Below, piece after piece: positions 10,521-20,184 of a DNA stretch of 64,000 bases. Source of the stretch: Artemisia argyi. Lineage: Eukaryota; Streptophyta; Magnoliopsida; Asterales; Asteraceae. The notes beneath the pieces were generated by a model, which saw nothing but the letters and a program-made list of their open reading frames with translations, did not search any database and was not told the DNA's origin. Made by a program: the position numbers and the translations under genes. The DNA lies in contig CM060693.1 of assembly GCA_030686995.1 (NCBI GenBank), positions 119,687,228-119,751,227 of the forward strand, written 5' to 3'. Within the stretch, counting starts at the first letter, position 1. Every line of letters begins with the position of its first letter.

Positions 10521-11460
10521 TTGAGGTTGACAAAGCCAAAATCGATGTCATTGCTAAATTACCTCATCACACCACCGTTAAAGGTGTTAGGAGCTTTTTG
10601 GGTCATGCCGGCTTCTACCGTAGGTTTATTCAAGATTTCTCTAAGATTGCCCGGCCTATGACCCATCTCCTTGAGAAGGATGCTCCTTTCATCTTCTCTC
10701 CTGAGTGCATCGAAGCTTTTGAAACATTAAAGAAAAAGCTTACCGAGGCACCGATTCTTGTTGCCCCCGATTGGGACCTACCTTTTGAGCTTATGTGCGA
10801 TGCTAGTGATTTTGCCATAGGTGCGGTCTTGGGGCAATGTAAAGCAAAATACTTTCAGCCTATACACTACGCAAGCAAAACTATGACTGAGGCTCAAGGT
10901 CATTACACCACCACCGAAAAAGAACTCCTATATGTGGTGTATGCCTTTGAAAAATTCCGGTCATACTTAATCTTGACTAAATGCGTGGTGTATACGGATC
11001 ACTCGGCTTTGAAATACCTATTTGCAAAGCAAGATGCAAATCCGAGGCTTCTTCGTTGGGTTTTCCTCCTCCAAGAATTTGATATCATTATCCGTGATAA
11101 AAAAGGAGCCGAGAACCTTGCTGCTGATCATCTCTCACGATTAGAAAACCCTCATCAAGATGTGTCCGAGAAACAGGAAATAAATGAAACATTTCCTCTC
11201 GAGACACTCAATGCGGTTGCTTTTCGTGGTGACTCTACTACCCCATGGTTTTCCGACTTTGCAAATTACCATGCGGGTAACTTCATCGTGAAGGGGATGA
11301 CGTCCCAACAGAAGAAAAAATTCTTCAAAGACGTTAAACATTACTTCTGGGACGACCCCTTTCTCTTCAAAATCTGTGTCGATCAAGTCATCAGGCAATG
11401 TGTATACGGACAGGAAACCGCTGATATTCTCAAGGCTTGCCATGCTGGACCCACCGGGGG
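10521..11460 (+). pseudogene. RT C-terminus and RNase H, gypsy A
   Basis: Continuation of pol in frame 2 after the deletion at about 10518. It carries the RT connection ([20 protein letters not shown], near 10590-10650) and the RNase H fold that removes the RNA template, with [20 protein letters not shown] near 10780-10840 (catalytic Asp in CDAS) and [14 protein letters not shown] near 10995. [16 protein letters not shown] marks the end of RNase H and the start of the linker to integrase. The frame is lost by a one-base change near 11460, just where the integrase zinc-binding region starts. The similarity to the equivalent part of gypsy C is high throughout. Confidence 0.88.
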
Positions 11461-12470
11461 CCACATAGTCCTAACTACACCGCCAAAAAGGTGTTTGACT
11501 CCGGTTTCTATTGGCCCACGATCTACAAGGATGCCCACGAGTTAGTCAAAGCTTGTGATGCTTGTCAGCGTCACGGGAATATTTCACAAAAGAACGAAAT
11601 GCCACAAAATGCCATTCAAGTTTGTGAAATCTTTGACGTCTGGGGCATTGATTTTATTGGGCCATTCCCATCTTCTCGTGGAAACAAGTACATTCTCGTG
11701 GCTGTTGACTACTTGTCAAAATGGGTTGAGGCTAAGGCCTTACCCACTAACGATGCCCGAGTTGTTGTGAAATTTTTGAAATCCCTCTTTGCTCGTTTTG
11801 GAACTCCACGTGCCATCATTAGTGATCGCGGTACTCACTTTTGCAATGATCAATTGGCAAAAGTCATGCTTAAGTACGGTGTTACTCATCGTCTTTCTAC
11901 CGCGTATCACCCCCAAACAAGTGGGCAGGTGGAGGTTTCCAACCGTGGTATAAAATGGATTCTTGAGAGGACAGTAAGTGAAAACCGTGCTTCCTGGTTG
12001 GATAAACTAGATGATGCACTCTGGGCCTTCCGTACAGCTTACAAAACACCCATTGGGTGTACTCCATACAAGCTTGTATACGGGAAGTCGTGTCATTTAC
12101 CGATCGAGCTCGAGCACAAAGCCTACTGGGCGTTGAAACATGCTAACTACGACCTTCCTAAAGCGGGTGATCACCGTAAGGTTCAACTCAATGAATTAAA
12201 CGAACTTCGTGATCAAGCCTACGAGAACTCTTTGATCTACAAAGAAAAGACAAAGAAGATTCACGACTCTAAAATTAAGAACCGCGTTTTCAACATCGGT
12301 GACAAAGTCCTTCTTTTCAACTCAAGGTTAAAGATCTTCTCAGGGAAATTAAAAACCCGATGGACTGGACCATTCACTATTGCTAAAGTATATCCATACG
12401 GGACTGTTGAGTTATCTCAACCCGAAGGTCCCAACTTCAAAGTGCTCCAAACTTTCCCCATGGACCAATG
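11461..12470 (+). pseudogene. Integrase, gypsy A (3' end deleted)
   Basis: Integrase, which would insert the cDNA into host DNA. In the 344-residue frame starting at 11437 the second half of the HHCC zinc site is ACDACQRHG (residues 39-47). The catalytic triad lies at D72 (GIDFIGPF), D130 (IISDRGTHF) and E166 (GQVEVSNRG), which is DD35E spacing. The C-terminal region keeps [20 protein letters not shown]. Compared with gypsy C, about 59 bp are missing between the FKV and LQTFPMD codons near 12440, so the true C-terminus is lost. All catalytic residues are present, but the frame is not connected to the rest of pol. Confidence 0.9.
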
Positions 12471-12571
12471 AATTCGGGGATCGAGTCAAGCTAGTGACTC
12501 GGTGAACAAAAATTAGCAACATATATGGGTTTTCACCCGTATTTCTGACTTCTTTCTACTTTCTACCACCC

Positions 12572-12584
12572 TAGTGTGGGGGAG
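12572..12584 (+). promoter_or_regulatory. Polypurine-like tract 1, gypsy A
   Basis: TAGTGTGGGGGAG about 100 bases after pol. It resembles Athila plus-strand priming tracts but is not next to an LTR, so it is at most an internal PPT. Confidence 0.45.
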
Positions 12585-12781
12585 TGGCCGTCCCCCACCT
12601 TTTGAAAAGTAAATATGTATATAAGTTTCAGTTCAAAAAAAAATGTGTGATTGTATGTACAGATAAATAAAGTGAAAAATAAAATCGATATTTCCACAAT
12701 TAGATTCGAATATTAGCTTTTTCCGTTCCGAGATTCGGCATAATAGCCGGGACTTTGAATATTGAGGACAATATTCAATTC

Positions 12782-12807
12782 TAGTGTGGGGGGGGGGGGG
12801 GGGGGGG
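12782..12807 (+). promoter_or_regulatory. Polypurine-like tract 2, gypsy A (20-G run)
   Basis: TAGTGTG followed by an uninterrupted G run (12788-12807). It has the same lead sequence as the gypsy C tract at 34388. The length of the run may be slippage or sequencing error. Confidence 0.5.
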
Positions 12808-12927
12808 AATTCTTACGAATTTTATCACAAAAACTTTCTAAGTACCCCCATTTTTAGGCCTAAATTTTTCACTTTATTTCAAAAATTTTGTGGTAATCAG
12901 TCCGCCAAAGTCTAAATGATAAATGGA

Positions 12928-13290
12928 TTGGCTAGTCCAGGAGCAAACGGCTCTTGGTAAAGACATCTCAAACCCGTTGATGGCTTGCAATTTGCCAAAA
13001 ATTGTATGGTTCCTCAACTCCCCATATCCTATAAAGCAAATGAGTTGGCTAGCCCACAAGATTATGGCTTGTGGTAAAGGCCGTGGAAAATCCATAATTG
13101 GTAATCAGCTCACCAAGATGTTGACTTAGTCCATCAAGATGCTGGCTAGACCAGAAGCAAACGGCTTTTGGTAAAGACTAATCAAATCCGTTGACAGCTG
13201 GTGGTTTGCTCAAAATCACATGGTTATCAGGTGTGCCATAGTTCTTACACCGGGCTACTTCAGAAGTGATGGCTTTTGGTAAAGAGAATT
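12928..13290. repeat. Degenerate tandem repeat in gypsy A 3' region
   Basis: Four copies of a motif of about 36 bp (GGCTAGNCCA, then an AAACGGC/TATGGC core, then TTGGTAAAG) begin near 12928, 13045, 13142 and 13252, with spacing of about 97-117 bp. Each copy is followed by a CAAATCC/AAACCC-like phrase. Confidence 0.65.
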
Positions 13291-13330
13291 TCAAATCCAT
13301 CATGTTTTTCTCAAACTGTCACTACTTACT

Positions 13331-13700
13331 TTAGAGTTGTTTTTAACAAGTTTGATTTAAAGTTAAGGTTTAAGGACTACTCATTAGAATCATAGAAGTT
13401 AGATCTAATAGAACCAAATTAACCATATCTAAATGTTCATATCTTTAATTATGAAGAAGCATAAAAGATATGGTAAACACACAATTTACAAACAACGCTT
13501 TTCGTTGATTTAAAACACAGACTTACAACAGAGAACCTAGAAATTAAACACCTAGAAATTAAAGTAAAGCATTAGAAGAGTTCCAAACTCCAATAGAGAA
13601 CATAACAGACACATACTAAACCATAATTTGCAATGCATGAAATAAACCACTAGGGAACCTAAACTTGACTTGTTCCGAACCACTCGCCACCTTATTCGTT
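13331..13700. other. Unassigned AT-rich sequence
   Basis: No convincing coding frame, LTR or inverted repeat. It lies between the decayed end of gypsy A and a hAT-type MITE. It may be the pre-insertion host sequence or the remnant of the copia LTR interrupted at 2142; I cannot decide. Confidence 0.4.
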
Positions 13701-13708
13701 TGTGGCCT

Positions 13709-13903
13709 CATTGGAAGAGATAAATGGGGTCATAAGGGGCAAGTGCCCCAAAGGGAAAAAATTTATAGTGTACATTTTCAAAAATATTTGGCTTTTTTCG
13801 TAATTTGCCCCCCCCCCCTCCTTCCTAAGTACCAATTTATAGTGTAGTTTCAAAATTTTATCAAAGTGTGCCCCTCGACCAAAAATTTTTAGCTCCGCCC
13901 CTG
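13709..13903. mobile_element. hAT-type MITE (195 bp, decayed left TIR)
   Basis: The right end reads AGCTCCGCCCCTG, the common plant hAT-type terminus (CAGGGGCGGAGCT in reverse). The left end starts CATTGGAAGAG, a degraded version of the same TIR, and inner CATAAGGGGCAAGTGCCCC is typical of this MITE family. The flanks TGTGGCCT (13701-13708) and TGTGGCCG (13904-13911) match at 7 of 8 positions, the TSD length expected for hAT elements. Confidence 0.7.
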
Positions 13904-13911
13904 TGTGGCCG

Positions 13912-14311
13912 GCCACCATATCTTCTCAAAAATTTCAAAACAAACTCTTGTAAACCCTTGGTCCCAATAATGTGGGTCCCAGTGAGTGTTGTACGTGTAC
14001 TGATAAGTGTAAGTGACCAAATCTGATCCATGGGTCGTGTTGTGCCCGTTTTAGGTTGTTGTGGTTTGCGTGTGAGTTCATTCCAGATAAGTGTGAATCA
14101 CATAATATATATTGATTTAGAGTTGCATAATGTAAACAAAAGTTTAAAATTTTGCCTAAAAATAGGTGCATGAACAGTAACATATAATTACTTCATGTTT
14201 ATTGTTTGTTAATAATTTGGGTTTTTCACAGGATATTACATGTGGATAATGAGTCTGAAGTAGAGGTGTTTTAGGTATAATTATTCAAGATATAGAAGTT
14301 GATACCCTTTA
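13912..14311. other. Unassigned intergenic sequence
   Basis: No supported gene or repeat. Short minus-strand open frames here (for example 13935-14183) have no recognisable features. Confidence 0.4.
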
Positions 14312-14452
14312 TCTATCTATTATATAAGTGGAGGCTTTTTTTGAGTATAGTAGCCTCAAAAAATTACACGTTAGCTCTTTAGAAAAAGCCACATGTCATA
14401 TAATTCTACCACTTGCCTATTATATATCCTCACCTTAGCTACTTTTCTCAAT
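14312..14452 (+). mobile_element. Possible Helitron 5' end
   Basis: TCTATCTATTATATAAGTGG preceded by an A, followed by GCCACATGTCAT near 14388, resembles the 5' end of plant non-autonomous Helitrons. A candidate 3' end with hairpin and CTAA lies at about 57350-57383, on the other side of copia 1, with no autonomous Rep/helicase coding between them. It is a remnant at best. Confidence 0.35.
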
Positions 14453-14642
14453 GGATTGGGATCTTCTCATGTTCTATATGAACATGAGAGGTCATGTTAG
14501 TTTTATTGTGAAGATAAAAAATATTTTTTTTTTAACAAAATAGAGGTCGCACAACATATAATTTATTTATTTTTTATCTCCACTCACACAAATCTCAACA
14601 TTACCTCTCATGTTCAAGTTGAATATGAGAGGATCTCAATCC
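14453..14642. mobile_element. Mutator-like foldback MITE (190 bp)
   Basis: Long terminal inverted repeats of about 48 bp: the left begins GGATTGGGATCTTCTCATG and the right ends CATATGAGAGGATCTCAATCC-like sequence in reverse (GAATATGAGAGGATCTCAAT then CC). Flanks TTTCTCAAT (14444-14452) and TTTCTCAAA (14643-14651) match at 8 of 9 positions, fitting a 9-bp Mutator-type TSD. No coding capacity. Confidence 0.65.
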
Positions 14643-14651
14643 TTTCTCAAA

Positions 14652-15536
14652 ACACACATTTTCATCCGGCCTTCCTCTCCCCCTCTATCTATATCTCTCA
14701 CTAACAAAGTTTTATTTCATTTTGTAGATCTTTTCTCCAATCAATTCGTTGTGGCTTTAAATCAGTAAGTACAAATGCTTTGTCATTAATATTGGTGTAT
14801 GTTTCGACAATGTTCTTTTGGTGAATATTATTAGTAGTGGATGAAGGCTTAAAGAGAGAATCTTATGTTGTTCTGCCCAGTGGAGCAAAATAAAAAGGAA
14901 CATAGTGAGTGCCTAAATGTTTGTAACTATTATATATGCTTTTTTTAGTGAGTGTGGGTGGGTTAATATTTTTTACTAATTTCTTGATAATAATGATGAG
15001 ATGAGAAGTTACTGTTGTTCTTGAATCATGTATGTGGAGTACAAAGATTGTATACTTGGCTTTTTATTTTTTTATATTTGTTTAGTATAATATTCTTAGC
15101 TTCATAATCTTATAGATGGCTGGAGAAGTTCACGGAGAGCCCCAACTTCGGCCACCGTAGTGACAGAGGTAACTAGGTTGTGGTCGACATTATACTACTT
15201 GTTAGTGTTGGTTACGATAGTCGCTGCGTATAGATGAAACGATCAGCGGAGCCATGCAGTCATACAGAGCAGCTTGTGTGAGTTGTGAATTGTAACTGTG
15301 AAGGAAACATTTTACAAAAGATGGTAGGAGCATATGTATATATAGAAATTGTGATTAGATTGTCTATTAGCATGGCCATTTTAATGCTTAAATTTTAAAT
15401 ATCTATTCATATATGGGGAAGCGATCCGGTAAGAAGAAAAATTTAAATCAGAACATTAAGAAAGATTTATAGCCACACATTTCAAATAAGAGGGAGAATT
15501 TTAAAGGGGTATGCATCCATCTTTGTAGGTGCATCT
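14652..15536. other. Host or Helitron-internal sequence left of copia 1
   Basis: No open frame above background. A short GC-richer patch (15120-15175) could be a gene fragment, but I do not recognise it. The last five bases before copia 1 (15537-15541, GAAAT) are its left target-site duplication. Confidence 0.4.
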
Positions 15537-15541
15537 GAAAT

Positions 15542-15889
15542 TGTTAGGTCACCATTTCACAACACATAATCATATAATCTTAGAGAGAGAAAGTAAGTAG
15601 AGATAGAGAGTGGAAGGAACTTGTAAATTATAATAAGGAATTAGATTAAGCAAGAACCAACACCCTCCAACGAGGGTTTACATTAGTATTTATACCCTTT
15701 TCACTTAGGGCATCACTTCTATTGGCTTAACATTAACATTACATACTAAGGCCCATGGACTAATATAAACTTTGTCTAATAAACATAATAACATGTAACT
15801 TGATAAAACTAAACATAATAATAAACTATAGCAACCTATTACAAAACTTAATGACCGACACTTGATATTAACAAAATGTGTTCCCAACA
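15542..15889 (-). repeat. Copia 1 3' LTR (348 bp)
   Basis: On the minus strand it starts TGTTGGGAACACATT and ends CCTAACA. It carries TATAAATA (plus coordinates 15687-15694) followed by a CCCTC/GAGGG hairpin at 15663-15676. It has the same length as the partner LTR and is about 96% identical by eye. Confidence 0.92.
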
Positions 15890-15890
15890 A

Positions 15891-15899
15891 TTTCCCCCT
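15891..15899 (-). promoter_or_regulatory. Copia 1 3' polypurine tract
   Basis: On the minus strand TAGGGGGAAAT immediately precedes the LTR start TGTTGGG, the normal plus-strand priming position. Confidence 0.75.
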
Positions 15900-16004
15900 A
15901 AGTGTTGGTCATCAAAGGTTGCCTGACGTCGTAATCATTTTACTTTTGAAATTTGACTTTAGTAGTTGTTGACGTCTTCAAAAAATTAATAATCTTCATA
16001 CTTT

Positions 16005-16045
16005 GTCTTTGTTCTTTGTTCTTTGTTCTTTGTTCTTGTTCTTTA
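16005..16045. repeat. TTTGTTC microsatellite
   Basis: Four to five heptamer copies (CTTTGTT units) in tandem within the copia 1 3' region. Confidence 0.7.
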
Positions 16046-16976
16046 TTCTTTTCTTGTGTGATCATATGATGGTGTTGTCTTGATTTCATCAAAATCCCTC
16101 GTGTTTGTTGTCTTTATGTCTTCTTCCATCATGCCCATTCTTCTTTTTGACTTTGAATCTTCATTCTTATTTAGTTCCTTGAATCATTGAACTTCATTAA
16201 CTTTGACTTTTCTTGATCTTTAGCATGACTTGAATCTTCGAAGAGAAATATCTTTAGCATTCATGAATCTGTCTTTCATACATATGTTGAAATGAGCATG
16301 TGGATTTGAGTGCATGTTGATAAAGATTATGATGGCCTTGGTCTTCCTTCAATGTGATCCCTTGGTGCTTTCTGGTAACCACCAATCGATCGTTGTGGAC
16401 TTTTCATAATGATTGGACCATTACGATTGTTTTTCTGATGAATGTCTTGATTCCATTCATCTTGGTCGGGCACATCAGCTGTCCGAAACCCGTTAAGGAC
16501 AGTTATCATTACCGAGGACGAGTGTCCAAGTAATGACCCACGTCTTCAGGACTCGATTCGTGAAACGAATCTCCTTAGTGGGATTTCTAGCTCTTATGAG
16601 TTTGGATGTCGAGAATAATTTCTAGTCCTCACAAAGGTTGTTCCTGAATTAGATACCCTCAAGAAGGCTTACACCAAATATACAATTGTATACCCACAAT
16701 TCAGGTGAGCCGCTGAAGTATACTAAGGTATCACTTCACGACTGTAGACCGATTGTAACCATCACTATGACATGTGAATCTCATAGTTGTGACAAGAAAA
16801 ACATTTGTAAAATTCTCTCAAATTATTTATGAAATAAAACATGTTTTTGGTAACACTTTGAGAATTTTTCAATTTTGAAGATACTCCCCCTTCAAATGTG
16901 CTTATGCATTTTTATGAAATAAATCAACACATTGAAGAGAGGAGTCGAGAATTTATGAATTGATTGACTATTCTTG

Positions 16977-17615
16977 GACACGCTACTTTGCGAGACACGC
17001 TTATGTTGCTAATTAAAGAGGTTTATTATCAGCTTTTAGGTGACAACTATCTATAGTAATGAACTTGATGTTATTACCTGTCCCATAACGTATCCAAAGA
17101 AAACCTCTTGATTTGGTACAATCTACTCAGATTTGTCCTTTCCGAGACACGCTTACATCACTGACTAGGCCAGCTTGAAGTTATTACCCGTCCCAGAGCA
17201 AGTCCTTTTGATTTCTGACATTTAATTTCCGTCAATTCATAGGTGATATCTGAGTCACATTTGACTCGGTCAATTCTACTTTGACAAGTCCTGTTCGAGA
17301 CACGCTTACATTGCTAGTTAAAGAGTTCCATTGTCAGCTTTTAGGTGACAACTAGCTCTAGTAACTAACTTGAAGTTATTACCGGTCGAGGACAAGTCAT
17401 TTCGATCACGATACATGTTTTCTTGTCAATTCTTGACTTATTTTTTAGTAGAACTCATTATGGTACACTCTACTTTGACAAGTCCTGTTCGAGACATGCT
17501 TACATTGCTAGTTAAAGAGTTCCATTGTCACCTTTTAGGTAACAACTAGCTCTAATAACTAACTTGAAGTTATTACCCGTCGAGGACAAGTCATTTCGAT
17601 TCACGACATTGATTA
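16977..17615. repeat. Degenerate tandem repeat, about 190-bp period, in copia 1 3' region
   Basis: Copies with GAGACACGCTTACATTGCTA, then CAGCTTTTAGGTGACAACTA, then TTGAAGTTATTACC and GACAAGTC occur at about 16990-17115 (diverged), 17137-17220 (internally deleted), 17282-17415 and 17476-17610. The last two are about 194 bp apart and nearly identical. Confidence 0.75.
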
Positions 17616-18135
17616 TAATTACCGTTAATTCGCTGGCAAAATCTGAGTAAAACTCATAATATTGAAGCCTTTTGTTTAACTACGAGATTCATTCATTAAC
17701 AATCATATTTTAATCCCACATCTCCCCCTCAAAAATTGCATATTTATGTTGTTTTTGATAAACTTTTGATTAAAGTATGCTTTTTGAGTTTTTGGGAAGA
17801 TATCACAAAGAACTTATCACTGAGAACAAAGAATTTTCCAATTACTCCCCCTCAACAAGTGTCATAACTTTTTTTGAGGTTTTGTTTAAAAAAATGAGGG
17901 AAATAGTTGTTCTTTTGAGCAGATTCATGGAAAACTTGTCAAAAATTTGATTGAATCTACTCAAAAGTAAGAAGCCTTCGCTCCTTAATTAAGGATTGAA
18001 GCATTGAAGCATACCTCAGGGTCCTTTACATACAAGGCACGGGTTATGCAATGTTATGTGTGCATAAGCCGAAGTCATAATTAAAAATGTTTGAAATTGA
18101 AATAACATATGACAAAAGATACCGAATGATTACTC

Positions 18136-18508
18136 AGGACGACAGAATGTGAGAATGTTAGGAATCGGTGCCCTTCCTCCAATGTAACTCTCCAATCTTC
18201 TCATTGTATCCCTGAACTTAAGTTTTTTTGTCAATCCTAGCCAAAAATTTCTCTGCTTGCTTCACGTCATTCCTTTTCCAATCCATGTGTTATAACCAAC
18301 CCTCTTTCTTCTTCTTAGTGTAATTGTTAAGCACAATGGTCAGCTGATTTTGGACAAGTAATAATGTTTGGTCGCCGAACTTGTGAATTTCTTCATACCC
18401 CATGAACTTTAATTTCCCTTGTCTAAGATAAACAACTCCAAACGGTTTGTTGACGAACTGGTAACGCTTCATTCTTGACAAACCAGGAAATGTTTTGATG
18501 TTTGACAT
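18136..18508 (-). pseudogene. Accessory reading frame directly after RNase H, copia 1
   Basis: The RNase H frame ends LENVLKYN and stops with TAA; the next codon, in the same frame, is ATG and opens a 72-residue frame (18290-18508). It reads MKRYQFVNKPFGVVYLRQGK near its start and continues KFMGYEEIHKFGDQTLLLV. After a stop and frame changes, further protein-like segments follow (DWKRNDVKQAEKFLARID near 18240, RLESYIGGRAPIPNILTF near 18150-18200), suggesting a former protein of about 120 residues. It is no standard copia domain. I recall similar GVVYL-containing tails near retrotransposon pol genes in Asteraceae annotations, without a function assigned. It could be an accessory or env-position gene, or a captured host fragment. 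The function is unknown. Confidence 0.5.
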
Positions 18509-19422
18509 TTAGTTATATTTTAAAACGTTTTCCAGATCATCTGGAGTCAAACATCGCATACCAATTTGGTGGACTAGATCAGCAAACCTTGTAGGAGGTA
18601 ACGCTTTTGTGAGCAAGTCTGCCAATTGGTATTCAGTACTCACAAAGTATAATTCAGTTGTACCCTTTTCGACATGCTCTTTGATGAAATGATAACGGAG
18701 ATCAATGTGATTGGACTTGGAATGATGAACAGTGTTGCAGGAGATTGCTATGGCACTTTTGGAGTAACAGTAAATTGGAATCCTGTTGAATAAGTAGCCA
18801 TAGTCCATAAGTTGTGATCTCATCCAAATGACTTGAGCACAACATACGGACATAGCTACATATTCTGACTCAGCTGATGACAATGATGAGCAGTCCTGTT
18901 TCTTTGATTGCCAAGATACAACTTGTCTCCGAGAAAATGTAATCCACCATATGTACTTTTGCATGTGTCTAAACATCCTACATGGTCAGCATCTGAAAAA
19001 GCTATTAGTTCAAAACCAGAATCCTTCGGATACCAGATCCCCAAGTTAACGGTTCCCTTAACGTATCGAATGATTCTTTTAGCCTCATTGAGGTGCCTTT
19101 CAGTAGGTTTAGACTGATAATGTGAGCACACATATACTGCAAAAACATTATGTGTTCTACTAGCTGTGAGATACATGAGTGAGCCAATAATACTTTGATA
19201 TTTGGTAGGGTCAACAAGAGTCCCATGTATGTCAGCATCTAGTTTTGTCGCATAGGCCATTGGTGTATTATAAGTATCACAACTTGTCATTCCATGTTTC
19301 TTTAAAATTTTCAGAGCATATTTGGATTGATTTAGAAAAATTCCACGGGGTGATTGATGAACTTGCAGTCCTAGAAAGAACGTAAGTTCATCCAGCATAG
19401 ACATTTCAAAATTATCTTTCAT
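18509..19422 (-). pseudogene. RT C-terminus and RNase H, copia 1
   Basis: Two overlapping minus-strand frames (18856-19422 and 18509-18976) encode the end of the copia RT (LTFFLGLQVHQSPRGIFLNQ, SLMYLTASRTHNVFAV) and RNase H (AFSDADHVGC, SSAESEYVAM, HIDLRYHFIKEHVEKG, TEYQLADLLTKALPP). A frameshift separates them near 18900. The RNase H catalytic segment reads IYCYSKSAIA where the intact copia 2 has [10 protein letters not shown], so one catalytic Asp is replaced by Tyr. Together with the damaged RT motif upstream this copy cannot reverse-transcribe. Confidence 0.88.
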
Positions 19423-19441
19423 TAATTTTGCAAAAGCAATT

Positions 19442-19472
<31 letters not shown>

Positions 19473-20150
19473 GGAAGCAAAGATAATGTCATTGACATAA
19501 ATTTTAACAATTAATAAGTCCCCCCCCCCCCGTGTTTTTGAGTAAATAGTGTTGGATCCACCGTACCTTTAGAAAAATTATTTGGCAGCAAAAAAGCATT
19601 TAATTTGTCATACCACGCCCTTGGGGATTGCTTGAGTCCATAAAGAGCCTTCTTGAGTCTGTAAACATGACTAGGGCATTCAGGATCAACAAAGCCTTCT
19701 GGTTAACTCACATAAACCTCTTCACGGAGTTGGCCAATCAGAAATGCAGTTTTCACATCCATTTGATAAACAGCAATGTTCTTGTGAGTAGCGTATGCAA
19801 GAAAAATCTTTACAGCTTCAAGTCTAGCCACTGGAGCAAAAGATTCTTCAAAATCAATTCCTTCTTCTTGAGAAAATCCTTTAGCTACCAACCAGGATTT
19901 GTTGTGTATGAGAGTGCCTTCTACATCCAATTTATTTTTCCAGATCCATTTTAGGCCAATGACAAAGACTCCATCGGGTCTTTCAACTAACTCCCAAACT
20001 TCTAATCTTTTGAATTGATTAAGTTCCTCTTGCATTGATTCAATCCAGTTGTCGTAAGTCATTGCTTGTTTGATGTTTTAGGTTCATCTTGACATACTGT
20101 GAGAGCATAGATGCAAGTTTCACCATCTGTGTGGAGTCGTTGTCTTGTCA
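19423..20150 (-). pseudogene. Reverse transcriptase core, copia 1
   Basis: A frame at 19703-20062 encodes the RVT_2-type RT N-terminal half ([46 protein letters not shown]). An in-frame TAA follows VYVS; then [19 protein letters not shown] is readable near 19600-19680. The catalytic box reads YVND (plus coordinates 19488-19499) instead of YVDD, so the first catalytic Asp is lost. A 28-T run (19445-19472) and a 12-C run (19520-19531) break the frame on both sides of the box. The copia family and domain are certain and the product is dead. Confidence 0.88.
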
Positions 20151-20184
20151 TTACCCAGTGCATCTAGATGACCAATAATTTGTA

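Larger units (their letters stand above)
12471..13330 (+). other. 3' non-coding region of gypsy A with PPT-like tracts and tandem repeats
   Basis: Two CTAGTGTGGGGG polypurine-like tracts (12571-12584, 12781-12807) follow pol. The second has a run of 20 G and is preceded by ATTGAGGACAATATTC, a phrase with a close match before the internal tract of gypsy C. In Athila elements an env-like region can lie between an internal PPT and the 3' PPT; no env-like frame is readable here. No LTR start (TGATGAGT) follows, so the 3' LTR is missing. Confidence 0.6.
15890..18135 (-). other. Copia 1 long 3' non-coding region
   Basis: About 2.2 kb between the last coding frame and the 3' LTR without readable coding. 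It contains further GGGGGAG-type purine tracts on the minus strand (plus-strand CTCCCCC near 16884, CTCCCCCTC near 17722 and 17847), a TTTGTTC microsatellite (about 16005-16045), hairpins near 16545-16585, and a degenerate repeat at 16977-17615. Long multi-PPT 3' regions fit Sirevirus-like elements. Confidence 0.6.

Noticed and set aside
12788..12807. 20-G run as a G-quadruplex regulatory element
   Set aside because: It sits in a polypurine tract, and homopolymer length may be inflated by slippage or consensus error; no other G-runs are arranged around it.
15120..15175. Possible exon fragment in the GC-richer patch
   Set aside because: No frame longer than a few tens of codons, no splice sites in a sensible arrangement, and no recognised peptide.
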